NCBI GenBank assembly: GCA_023078555.1 | Contig: CM041200.1 | Coordinates: 7,293,361 to 7,357,360, forward strand | Reading direction: 5' to 3' | DNA: 64,000 bases | From: Ulva prolifera | Taxonomy: Eukaryota > Chlorophyta > Ulvophyceae > Ulvales > Ulvaceae | In this document: piece after piece, positions 1 through 11,194 of the stretch | Numbering within the stretch: position 1 is the stretch's first letter | Layout of the letters: the number at the start of each line of letters is the position of its first letter | Notes under the pieces: model-generated | Database searches by the model: none | Seen by the model: only the letters and a program-made list of their open reading frames with translations | Told to the model about the DNA's origin: nothing | Made by a program: the position numbers and the translations under genes

Positions 1-400
1 TCAACATCTACGCATGCGCTGGCCACAGCCACACAGCCACACAAGCCCCCACACCCAAACTCCCACACCCCACACCCACAAGCACACCCGCACGGGGCCC
101 CGCCCCTCAGCCCGGCGCCAGAGCCCCGAAAACACATGCAGCTGAGGCTGCAATTGCAACACACTTTAAACACACCGAGACACCAACAACAGCCCCCCGG
201 TGGAGGCCCCAGCCTCCCCTACAGGCCTAGCAAACCCTACCCCGCCCAGCACCCACACATGTGTGACACTGTGTGGGTGATCGTCGATGGTATGTGTGTC
301 AGCGTGATCTGCCCGCCCCATGGCCACAGCCAGGGCAGGGTTCCGACGGCGAACGGAGGGGGCATGCAGCTCTCCGCAGCCCTTTGGGTGGGCCGTACGG
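1..400 (-). mobile_element. GC-rich retroposon-like copy, cut by window start
   Basis: This C-rich stretch of CACACCC and CCCCGCC runs is clearly similar, in the same orientation, to 9170-9545 upstream of gene B. Read on the minus strand it resembles the G-rich bodies of the copies at 21457-22127 and 31657-32425. The diagnostic 3' end (TTTGTCCTTGTAAC on the minus strand) would lie left of the window. The copies upstream of A and B occupy the same position, so the insertion probably predates the A/B duplication. No conserved coding frame is visible. Confidence 0.55.
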
Positions 401-406
401 CGTGAC

Positions 407-483
407 AAAGGCGAGGGCCCGCTCGATCCGCGACGCGTGGCTGGAGCGGACAAACGGTGAGATGCAGGCGGGCCCTCGCCTTT
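407..483. repeat. Foldback: 16-bp perfect inverted repeat
   Basis: AAAGGCGAGGGCCCGC at 407-422 is repeated exactly inverted at 468-483. With one mismatch the match extends outward to about 22 bp. The matching stretch upstream of gene B (around 9545) lacks it, so it was either inserted before A or lost before B. Its small size and GC-rich arms suggest a foldback element or a stem-loop; no target duplication was found. Confidence 0.5.
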
Positions 484-555
484 CTCACGCGTTATTTACA
501 AGTTTACCCGGGCCCTGCTATGCGGTGCCGGGGGGTGCGCTGTGCAAGTCTTCAG

Positions 556-2153
556 AAGCTCAGCTCCCTGTTCTCTGGTTTCTCGATGGTTAGCACTGAG
601 TTGCAGTGCGAAGACGATGTGCATGCCAGTCCAGGGGGCCACGCAGGTGTCAAATTTGACAGGTTGTGCACAGCCCTTGGCTACGCGAGCTCTGCAGGTA
701 CCAGAAGCTGCCGCATGTCGCACTTCGATCTGATCAGAGCAGTCTGGGGCAATTGGCAGTGACGGCATGCTCATGCCACAATGATTCAGGTTAGACTTCT
801 GCAGACCATGTGCATCTTGGCCTCGTACTCGAAGCTGGCGGTGTAATGGCTGACCGCACGCTGACGGGGTAGACAGACGCTGGAGCACGATGCTGGGAAA
901 AGGATCGATATTAGAGAAGATTAAGCAGTTCTTATTTGTCGACAGAGATATGCAGATGATCTCGTACCGCATGACCGCTTATGCCGCTTAAGCTCATGGT
1001 TGCATCTGCAGCTGCTCACCTCTAGATCTGCCGAACCATTCATGTCTCAGTCCTGCACGGCCTGAAGATTTTATTCAGTACAACAGCTCAGCAGAGGGTG
1101 ATCAGCAGTGTTGCGCTGTGAAGCAGTAGCGATTTGCCCGCGAGCTCGAGCCCGTCCGGGGTACGTTTACCTCCTGATCTCGGATACAACTTACAGCGGC
1201 GTCCTGGAGGCTGCTCTCCGTTTCGAAGTCGTAAGCAAAAAAATTGCAATGCTCCAATTGTACCGCTCGTGCCCCGATACACTGCCGTCAACACATTTCT
1301 CGGCGTCATTGCGACATAGCGCGTCATCATCTGAGCTCAGTGCAGCACGCCAAGTGCTGCAAACACACGTAAACTTCCGGGTTCAGTGTCTTTCAGTAGA
1401 TCTTGTGACGATATGACGCCGGTAGGAGGTGCTCTACGGCGCATCGGCTACTCTCAGGCTGTCGCGCAAGCCGCTCAGAGCTCTGCAGAGCTCACATGTA
1501 TCTCCGAAATAACGCCTGCGGCCCCGTTCCGGAACGAATCGCACACCATCGCACGGCCAAACCACTGCATGATCTTCTGGCAGGCGCTTATTCGCTGCAT
1601 CTGCAGTTAGCGCTGTATTGAATCTGGATTTTTACAACGGCTTGGCCGTGAGGTTGTGGTCCTCAAACAGTGTCCTACCAGTGCAATAAAGAATGACCGT
1701 GCATGTGCATACTAGCCCACCGTTCCACGAAGCAGCTTCTTCGTGAGATATTTATCTTAATATTCGTATTGCATGTTTGTTACTTCACACCGAGTGAACA
1801 GAGTCTGCTGTCATCAAGTGGACTTGTGCAAATCAAATCAATTCGCTGCTACCGATTTTATCTCGGAGTGCCGCAGCTCATGTTGAGGTACCTTTGATCA
1901 AAACCTCTTCTTTGGGTCTTGTACATCGGCATGTGTACTTGAAAAATCCACCAATCCCTCTGGTCAACGGGTTATCTGCTGCTCAGAGAGGCTGTTGCTC
2001 AGAGTGGTGGCGTCGGCGAGTCATCTGGCCCTGCAGCAATGACAGCCTGCTACGCTGAGGCGACGTGCATGCTGATGGAATAGAAGTTTGGGCCATTAGA
2101 GGACACACTCTACACGTGGTCAGCACAGAGGCACACATGAGGCCTTGCAAGTG
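556..2153 (+). other. Upstream region of gene A, duplicated upstream of gene B
   Basis: This non-coding stretch aligns in order with about 9640-11194, with small indels and substitutions. The duplication that made A and B therefore carried at least 1.5 kb of 5' flanking DNA. The last 80 bases, with a GGTCAGCA-like motif some 30-45 bases before the ATGCAG of exon 1, are recognisable upstream of the other paralogues too. They are the best candidate for a shared promoter, 5' UTR or hidden upstream intron. No TATA box could be assigned. Short open frames here are not conserved between the two copies. Confidence 0.55.
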
Positions 2154-5100
2154 ATGCAGAGCACTCCTGGCACAGGCCCTGACATGGCTGCTGCCGCCCC
2201 TGGCCCACATGCAGCCCCTGCGCCGCGCGCTGCTCCGCCCCCGGCTTCCACTGCCGATGTGCCTACCGCGACTCAGGCTGCGGAGGCCCCTTCGCCAGGC
2301 GCCCTGCAGCTGGAGATCCCGGCGGCCAACGTCACGGTAGTGCGCACGGCGGAGGAGCTGCAGCGGGCGGCCCTCGCCGGCGCCCAGGACATCGAGATCC
2401 GCGCCCACCTCGACCTCCGCTCTCTCGAGCTTGCTGCCAACCCTCTCATCCAAGGGGCTGAGACGGCAATCAATCGCAAAAGGCTTGCCCTGTTGTATGC
2501 GTCACCGCCGCTGAGATCAATTCGGGTGTGCATGGCCGCTTGCTAGCTAGTATCGCTGCATTTGGTGCTTCGCTGCTCCAGAGCAGCGGAGCACCGGTAC
2601 CAAGCTCCAAGAAAGCTCTGTTGGAGCCTGACCGCCGCTTTCAGCAAGTAATACGAATGCTCGAATGCAACTGCTGGGGGTGGAGGTTCTTCGTAAGCTA
2701 CATCTACAAAATACTATACAGTATATACTGTACATGTATACGCCTGAACATGTTCTTATCATTCAGAGTAGTAGGCATCTGATGTATGCACTCATCATCA
2801 CACAGCCAAATTGATTTTTTTCGACACAGCCAGTGTTCTGGTGGGTTTTGAAGATGGCTCACTTTGGGCGTGTCCCAGACTGCTCTGTCTGTACGCAACA
2901 GGTACCGGTGCTGCAGAGTGTGTTTCCGCCTTGCATCGCAGGTGAATTGTACCTGTGGTTCGCCACTGGACAGCAGTTGATACAGGCAGTGTAATTGCTG
3001 CATTTGAGCAGGCACATTTACCACGGTGTGCAGGGCAACTGCTCGGAGGCGGACGCGGAGGCGGCCCTCGGCCTCCCCAGCGGGACCTTCCCCGACCTCC
3101 TGCCCCTCAGGCCTCGGCAGTGCCTCCTCGTCATGGAACAAACGTGGCTTATGGTCAATAACGGTGAGATCTGGGTGGATAATCTCTACCTCAAGCTCAG
3201 CCGCATCAGGGTGCAGCCGTCGTTCACCTTCATCACCGCTGGTGCACTGAATGGGGAGCTCTACTGGCCTGGAATTGAGCGAAGTGACATCTACGTGACA
3301 GCCACGACGTTCCATGGGGAGCACCATGGCAATGCTCGAGCCATCATTGGCGATCTGACCGGGGTCGCAATCTATGCCTGGGGTGTGTGCCCCCAGAACA
3401 CATGTTTCGTCTGGTATCGGCTCCAGCATGTGACATATGTCCCATGATACTGCCCTGCATACACATAGACGCATGCCAGCTAGGCCTAGCCGGACCACAG
3501 CCATCCGGACCACAGCCATCATGATGCGGTCAGCTTCTGCCGTCATGATGATGCCCAGGTCGCCATGGGGGACAATCAGGTGTAATATTGCATTGCTGTG
3601 GCCATAGTTACGACATGCTGAGGTCACGACATGTTGTTGACAGAAAGCAGCATGCACTGCTGAAACTCGTGTAGAGAATGGTGCATTGTGCTATGGGGGC
3701 TTGGCTTCAGCAGCGCCTAATTCACGGGACTGGTGTGCAGGCTGCATCTTCACTGACTGGGTAGGCTTCTTGTCTCCCATCACCGTGAAGTTTCAAAGCA
3801 TGGCCACCATACGCAACTCTGTCTTCCGCAACATGCACCTCCAGGTTGAGATCGTCGACATCTCCTTTGATGGCATCGTCAACTTCCAGAATGTCGCCCT
3901 TGTCAACGTCAGTCTTGTGCATGGCTCTATTGTGAGCACCACCCTGAACGACTACCATTCGGCCATCGGCTCCTACAGCAATTACTATGCAGAGGACGAT
4001 GCTGCCTATGATGTGCCGGTCTCGCTTGTGACGCCTAGTCGTCGCAGCGTGTTTGATGAGAGAATTGGGATTTTGAACAGCACCATGGCCGATTGTGCGT
4101 ACCTTCTTCGATCATCCCCTGGCCTGACAAATGGATTTCCAGGATGTCGGTCCGGGGCAGAACTTCTTGAAGACGCCCCCACACGTGCGACTGGCGGAAG
4201 TGGCTCCATCGGTGAGGCAGACAGCCGCCAGCGTCGTGGCGCACTGCTGTTCCCCAGTTACACGTATCGAGACCATGTGGAGGCATCTGCCGGGTTCCAC
4301 TACAATCCTGCAGCCAGCCCGCCAGATAGTATTTATGAAGTGTATTCATACGGTGCGACCCATCACCAGCCTGCGCACAGTGCCGACAGACAGGTTGGCA
4401 GTCAGATACAAAGAGCGGTGCGCTGAAAAGGCGCTGGGCTGTGTTCATCATCCACGCTTGCCCCGATTCCTGTTGGTTGTGCAAACAGGGCTGCCCCCAA
4501 AACCCTCGCATGACATGCATGAAACAGCAGCGTACGGACCTTTTATGAAAGTTCCGCAGGCTGCTGTGGTTTAGCTCCGGCGGCATCTGCCATTGCTGCC
4601 CAGTGTATGCTGATGGCGCGCCATGGCGTGGTGCTATGCTGCGGCTTGTGCCGGCGTTGTGAGAGGTCATGCCGGGAGCCTTGGTCACATGTCAGTGTGC
4701 ACTTCTCGAGGAGACGATTCGCTTTCTTGTTGTGCAGCTGATTACCCCTTCGCCTACGAAAACTATTACTACGGCTACGCTGCTTCCCCAGCGTCCCAGA
4801 GCTACAGCCTCAGCAGTCAATGGAAGGACTATGAAGTCCTCAACAACCGAGGGCTGCGATCGCATGTTGTCACGAAAGATGACCACATATGGCTTGACGG
4901 GACACAGAAGGTGTGCACATGCTAATGCGTCTTGTGCAACACACCATGACTGTTGCGACGCACATGTACATAAAACAAACTCGAGTGTTATCCGTTCTGA
5001 CAGACAGGTGTTACCTCCGCTTGCACCATCGCCGGGGTGGCCCCCCTTCCTGCCCCCGCTGCCGCCCCCTCAAGACAAGACATCACTGCTGCCAGACCCT

Positions 5101-8100
5101 GTGACACCCACTCCAGCTACGGAGGCGGCGTTAGTGGGTCTCCTCTCGGAGCAGACACCGACAAGTCCGCCTGCTAGCGGGCGCCGCATCAACTTGATGG
5201 GCATCCTGCTGATTGTCGCGGCGGAGGTGTTGCTGGCGGGCGCGCTGCTGTGGCTCTGGATCGCACAGGGAAGCCGACTAGTGCGGTGGTGCACACACAG
5301 GCGCTCGAGCTCGGTGCATGCGAAGGCGCAGTGCGAACGGCAGCTTCAACTTGAAAACACGTTGAAGCCCATACACAAAGTGCGGACCACCCAGTCAGGT
5401 AGGCTAGCGATGCCACATTGCATGTTCACGACCAGCTGATGTCTGGTGTGACTGCGCTTCGAGTCGCACACGACTGCTGCCTGCTATGAAGGAGTTCAAA
5501 TACAAACACCATGCGCGTTTTTGGGATCCCGGCCTGAATTTATAAGATGAGCCTGCAGCATGAGTGCCCTCAGCGTTCAATGTCACACTGGAGCGCGGTC
5601 CAGAAACTCATGGGTGATCAGTACTGCAGGCTGCCAGCTACTGGAAGCGCACAACACCACACGCGGCCGACAATCGAGCAGGTGGTGGTGCACCACCACG
5701 GCATGGCCATGCACAACATGAACGCCGGCTGACTACGAGGGAAGGGGACATAAATACATCTGGGTCGGTCGTCAGCAATGGTCCTGATGTCACCCCAGCA
5801 TCGGCCCTGAATCCTGACTACGAGTACGAACTACCACTACACCTAGCCCTGTTTGCACAGCCCCCATCATCTCTGATGGTGACCGGAGCTACCGAGCCCG
5901 GCGGCACTGTCGTTTTTGCGCCATACACTGTCAGCCCTAGGCAGCCTGCTTCCACTTCTATGCTCGCCTCGAGCTCAGATGAGCAGACCCCAGATGGCGT
6001 CAGCCCCCGCGAACCTGCTGTAAACAGAGAAACAAGTGGCATCGATGAGAGCTATGGGTGTTGTGGCCGGACCGGTGAATTTAAGCACAGCCCGGTCGGG
6101 CATGTGGGTGGCAACGTTTCGGTCATTTCCACAGAGTCTCAGCAGCATGGAAGGGGCTCACGATCTGGGGCGGAGGCAGTTAATCAAGGCACAGAGATCC
6201 GGCAGGGGCTTCGGTGTGGCGAGCTGGCGCAGGCGGCAGGCGTAAACAAGCAAGTGCCTGATGTAGCTTCAGGAGTACCAGCAAGGCGGCTGCAGCGGCA
6301 GCTGGACAGCTTCACTGCCTCTGACCTGTTCCTGGGGCGCTTTGAGATGCTGGGGTGCCACCACCGCCGCCAAGGAGGTGCGGCCAGAACAGTGGTACTG
6401 AGCACTAGCCTTGAGCCAGCGAGCCCTACACATGGAGCCTAGGTAGAGCTGTGCTATTGCAGATGCCTAAAGCAGACAAAGCAAATGATCTGAACCAACG
6501 ACAGCCCGTGCATTTCAGGGCAGGCCGTGGTGCAGTTTGCACAGACCCCGCACGACCGCTGCGAGTTTGCGATCAAGTTCTTCCTTGACTGGGATGCTTT
6601 TATCACCGAGGCTGCCTTGTACGCTGCAGCCTTCCCCCATGTCCGCCGCACCGTGTCACCGGAGGTCGCAGCTCTGGCCGATGCGCCGTCTGGGACCGGC
6701 GCTGCCGCAGCGGTACCGATGGCAGAGGCTGTTGCAAGCTTCCTCCCACAGGTGGAGGCGGTGTGTGACGGCGCTGCGGGAGGCCTGGAGGACCCCCGGG
6801 GGCGGCCGCTGCCGCCATGCATTGTGATGGAGAAGGGGGAGAGCCTGCAGGACCTGTGTGACCGGGCGGAGCCAGACGTCTTCACAGTCTTCTCGGTGCG
6901 ACTCGGAGAGGTCCTGCTTTCAAAGCTTGTTGACTGTGTGTTGTGCTGCCTGTGTTGTCCTTGAACTAGGACAGCAATCTAGCGAGCGCAAAACTATCAA
7001 CAGTGGTATGTTACAATGCCTACACTGCGTCCGGAGCCTGAACCATGATTGACGGAGCCATGCCAGCTGAATCTTTGCAGAATCATGTGACTTGGTGTGC
7101 ACTGCATGGCATGGCATGCGCAGTAAGGAGTTTCGAATATGTGAGGCGTCAAGGCCAATTTTGGTAGCAAACGTTTGTCCCAGGATTTTCAGCACTCAAA
7201 GTGTCCGCTCAAGACACTCTGTGCCTGTGTGACCTTTATTGGAAGTCGGGCTGGACCATCCGGTCGGTGCTCATGCAGGTGTTGTCCAACGTGTCACGCC
7301 GCCTCGCAGACATGCATGCCGCCGGCTTTGTGCACCGCGACCTCAAGCCCGCCAACATCATGTGGCTGCCGCGGCAGAACCGGTGGACGGTAATCGACTT
7401 TGGATGCGTCGCGCGGGTGGGGGAGCAGGCGCCACTGAGCTTCAGCCTGGCGTACGCCGCCCCGGAGGTTGCAGTGGCGTACCGGACGCAGCAGCGTAGC
7501 ATCGAGGCGCAGCCGACGCTGGACGCATGGTCCCTAGGCGTCACAGCCGTTGAGCTTCTGACCGGAGCGCCTGCGTTTGACCTAGTCGCCTGTGGCCGCA
7601 GCACGGTGTGCCAGCTGCCTCCTCTCCATCACATGCACAACTGCCTCGACATGCAACTTGAATCGGTCGCGGCTGCAGGTGTCCATGTTCAGAGGCCGGC
7701 CTGCAATTGCCGATGACGGGCTACGCCGTGCATTCGTGTGTGCAAGAACAATGCATAGATCTCAGGCCATGTATGCCATTTCGTGCAGACTGTGTTGCCA
7801 TGTGATCGTCTTGGCATAGCAAATGTTATTTTTTAAATTTTTTTGAATTCAGCCACGCTCAAGCCGCTGTCATGGCACCGCTATCAGGCATGCATGCAGA
7901 GGCGTGGTCCAGGGGAGAACTTTTTCCCCGGGCCGTTACCATTTGCGCCCTCGATTTGTTGCTACAACCGCCGGATGTAGGTGATCATGGTGCAGCATGA
8001 AAATCTTCCGGGTTTGGAGCTTCAGGTTGTCAGGCTTGTGCGACTCGGCCGAGTAGAGTGAAATTAACACTGAGGCTGTCGCTGCAGGTGGTGGCGATGC

Positions 8101-8300
8101 TGGAGGGGGCCGCGCCGCTGCCGTGGGAGGGGCAGCTCAGCCGCGGCGTGCAGCGCAAGCTCGGGATGCTCGGCCGGCCGGTGCTGCAGCTGCTGCAGCG
8201 AGAGCCGGAACGCCGAATTACACTCGAGGCCTTCCACGCCGCATGTGCCCATGTGTTTGCAAACAGCACCAGCGCTTCGCAGCCGGGTGGCACAGGCTGA
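2154..8300 (+). CDS. Gene A: receptor-like Ser/Thr protein kinase
   Basis: Exons: 2154-2525, 3034-3382, 3741-4352, 4738-4910, 5008-5379, 5630-6377, 6519-6895, 7279-7605, 8088-8300 (1180 aa). All introns are GT-AG, phases 0,1,1,0,0,1,0,0. Residues 1-444 form a predicted ectodomain: an Ala/Pro-rich start, then VVRTAEELQRAAL and IEIRAHLDL (pectin-lyase or beta-helix flavour), GNCS, RQCLLV, GCIFTDW and NSTMADC, with several N-glycosylation sequons. A Tyr-rich spacer (445-502) and a proline-rich stalk (WPPFLPPLPPPQ) lead to a transmembrane helix at about 563-588, then a basic stop-transfer region. The cytoplasmic linker holds NPDYEYELPLHLALF. The kinase domain has AIK (Lys 895), hinge CIVMEKGESL, HRDLKPAN (1020), DFG (1041) and AAPE, so it should be active. 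The first ATG conserved in all paralogues was chosen. No signal peptide is visible, so an upstream exon may be missing. The exact ectodomain fold is inference. Confidence 0.82.
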
Positions 8301-9120
8301 CGAGTTTCAGCCCATACCCGACGCATGGCCACGTACCAGAACACATGCATGGTCACCTATGCATGCTTGGCCAGCATGCACGACGTACCTTAGAGGTTGT
8401 CTGATAGGATGTCTGGAGGAACAGGATTCGTGATGGCTGCTACCGCTCGAGACATTTGAGATGAGAGTGTAAATGATTTATATTCAGCTTGTATCTGATC
8501 GGCGATTTTGCTGACGTTGTGTACATGCCTGCACAATACTGCAGATGCAATGCCACAGACACCAGACAAAGGACACACCTCTCATGCACGCACTCCAATT
8601 CGCAGCGCAGCTGGTATACCCAACATTGCATGCCATGCGCACCAACTGGAGCCACTGCCGCCGGCAAGGCAGGCAAGTCAACACCCCCCAACCCATTTTG
8701 GTCCACACCGTATGCTATAGCTACTAGCACGCGCGTTGAACTTGGCAGCATATCCAACAGCAATTCTAGCATAGTAACGCAGAATGTGCTGCAGCAACCT
8801 ACTCAACACACTTCACAAAGTGTATGGCAGCCGGCAGGGGTGAGCAGTCGGAGACGCCGTGGTCGCTCTCTACTTCCGGTTATATCCTCGTGCAACAGAC
8901 CTGCACTGTTTTCCTGGAACAATGCGCATGTCTCGCAAAGCCTAAATTTGCAGTCATAGAGGAGGAAATGGCCGCAGACAAGCACATAATCACCGTCAGC
9001 ATTCAAAGTAGCATGTAGGCGGTTGACCCTACTATGGTGTTGCGGTCGGTGCGCCTGGAGCCGGGCCGGCTCCCGAGCACATGTAGTACATGCCACTCTT
9101 GGATACGATCTTCAGCACAT
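8301..9120. other. A-B intergenic segment and 3' flank of gene A
   Basis: This AT-richer non-coding DNA follows the gene A stop. A TGTAA at about 8467, the usual chlorophyte polyadenylation signal, lies 170 bases past the stop and is a plausible but unproven 3' end. Open frames on both strands are short, lack paralogue support and have no recognisable motif. Confidence 0.4.
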
Positions 9121-9545
9121 GTGTTACAAGGACACAGCAAGCAAGGCAGGTAGCACCGTGAGCAACGGTCAGAGGCATCGCACACCCACGCAACCCGCCA
9201 CAGCCACACAGCTACACAAGCCCCCACACCCAAACCCCCAAACCCCACACCCACAAGCACAGCCGCACGGGGCCCCGCCCACCAGCCCGGCGCCAGAGCC
9301 CCGAATGCACATGCAGCCGAGGCTGCAAACACACCGAGACACCAACAACAACCCCCCCCAGCCTGCCCTATAGGCCTAGCAAACCCCATGCCACCCAGCA
9401 CCCCCCCATCTGTGACACTGTATGGGTGATAGTCGATGGTATGTGTGTCAGCGTGATCTGCCCGCCCCATGGCCACAGCTAGGGCAGGGTTCTGACGGTG
9501 AACAGAGGGGGCATGCAGCTCCCCGCAGCCCTTTGGGTGGGCCGT
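9121..9545 (-). mobile_element. Retroposon copy with intact GTTACAAGGAC end
   Basis: The left edge reads GTTACAAGGACACAGCAAGC, the reverse complement of the family's common 3' terminus. The body is C-rich on the plus strand and matches 1-400. A target duplication was not found, perhaps because the distal edge is hard to place near 9545. This member lies upstream of gene B at the position that the copy at 1-400 occupies upstream of gene A. Confidence 0.6.
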
Positions 9546-9639
9546 AATGCCCTGTGTGCTTGTTGACTTAATTAAAGTACATGAAAAGCACGCCTGTACA
9601 TATGCATGCATCGCAATCGCTGCCCCATACAGTTGCAAT

Positions 9640-11194
9640 GCAAAGATGATGTGCATGCCAGTCAAGGGGGCCACGCAGGCAACAAATTTGACAGGTTGTG
9701 CACAGCCCTCAGCTACGCGAGCTCTGCAGGTACCAGAAGCAGCCGCATGTCGCACTTCAATCTGATCAGAGCAGTCGTGAACAAGTAGCAGTGACGGCGT
9801 ACTGTTGCCACAACGACTCAGGTTAGACGTCTGCAGGCTTTGTGCATCTTGGGCTCATACACGACTCGTCTTCGGAAGAGTATACTCGAAGCTGCCGGTG
9901 TAATGGTTGACCGCATGTGGACGGGGTAGACAGACGCTGGAGCAAGATGCTGGGAAGAGGATCCATATTAGAGAAGATTAAGTAGTTCTTATTTGTCGAC
10001 AGAGGTATGCAGATGATCTCGTACCGCATGACCGCTTAAGCTTATGGTTGCACCTGCTCACCTCCATATCTGCCGAACCATTCATGTCTTAGTCCTGCCC
10101 GGTCTGAAAATCAATTTTATTCATTCAGTGCGACCATCAGTGTTGCGGCATGAAGCAGCAGCGGTGGGCCCGCGAGCACGAGGCCGACCCGGGTACGTTC
10201 GTCTCTCGGATATATACAGCTTACAGCGGGGTCCTGGAGGTTGCTATGCGTCTCGAAATCGTCAGCAACAAAACTGCACCAGTAGTATCCCTCGTGCCCC
10301 AATACACTTCCGTCAACACATTTCTCGGTGTCATTGCGGCAGCGACATCATGTGAGCTCAGGTCAGCACGCGAATAGGTGCAAATGTGCGTATAAATCCG
10401 GAAGCAGTGCCTTAAGGTAGATCTTATGACGATATGACGCCGGTAGGAGGTGCTGTATACGGCGCATCGGCTACTCTCAGCTGCAGGCTGCCGCGCAAGC
10501 CGCTCAGAGCTCTGCAGAGCTCACGTGTATCTCCGAGATAACGCCTTCGGCCCCGTTCCGGAACGAATCCCACACCGCACGGCCAAACCACTGCATTATC
10601 TTCTGGCAGACGTTTATTCGCTGCATCCGTAGCTAGCGCTGTATATCTCGAGATAGAATCTGGAATCTTACAACGGTTGGCTTGGCCGTGAGGTTGCACA
10701 TGTGGTCCTCACACAAAGTCCTACCTTTGCAAACGACTGTACATGTGGGCGCTAGCCCACCTTCCACGAAGCAGCTTCTTCGTGAGACATTCTTGTTACA
10801 TGTTTGTTACTTAACACCGAGTGAACAGAGTCTTCTGCCGTCAAGTGGACTTGCGTGTCGTTCCTTCACAGCATCTCTGCTACCCATTTTATCTCACCGT
10901 GAGATGTGGCAGTGCTGCATCACATGTTGATGCACCTTGATCAAAGCCTATTCGTTGGGTCCTGTACATCGGCATGTGTAGTCGAAAGATCCCATCAATT
11001 CCTCTGGTCAATTGGTTTGTTCTGTTGCTCAGCCTGAGGAGGCATCGGCGAGTCATCTGGCGCTCCTGCGGCAATCATCTTGTCAGCCTGCTACGCTGGG
11101 GCGTCGCGGATTCTGATGGAATAGAAGTTTGGGCCATCAGAGGACACACTACACACGTGGTCAGCACAGAGGCACACATGAGGGCACGCAAGTG
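9640..11194 (+). other. Upstream region of gene B, paralogous to 556-2153
   Basis: It is collinear with the DNA before gene A, including the final 80 bases with GGTCAGCACAGAGGCACACA and the ATGCAG start context. An open frame at 10974-11195 beginning MCSRKIPSIPLVNWFVLLL looks like a signal anchor. In the gene A copy the same place has a TGA after three codons, so it is probably fortuitous. Confidence 0.5.

Noticed and set aside
2154-8300. Reading exons 1-3 as a separate secreted pectate-lyase-like gene and exons 7-9 as a separate kinase gene
   Set aside because: All six copies keep the same exon order, compatible phases at every junction and an intervening stalk and transmembrane exon, which is best explained by one protein; transcripts would be decisive.
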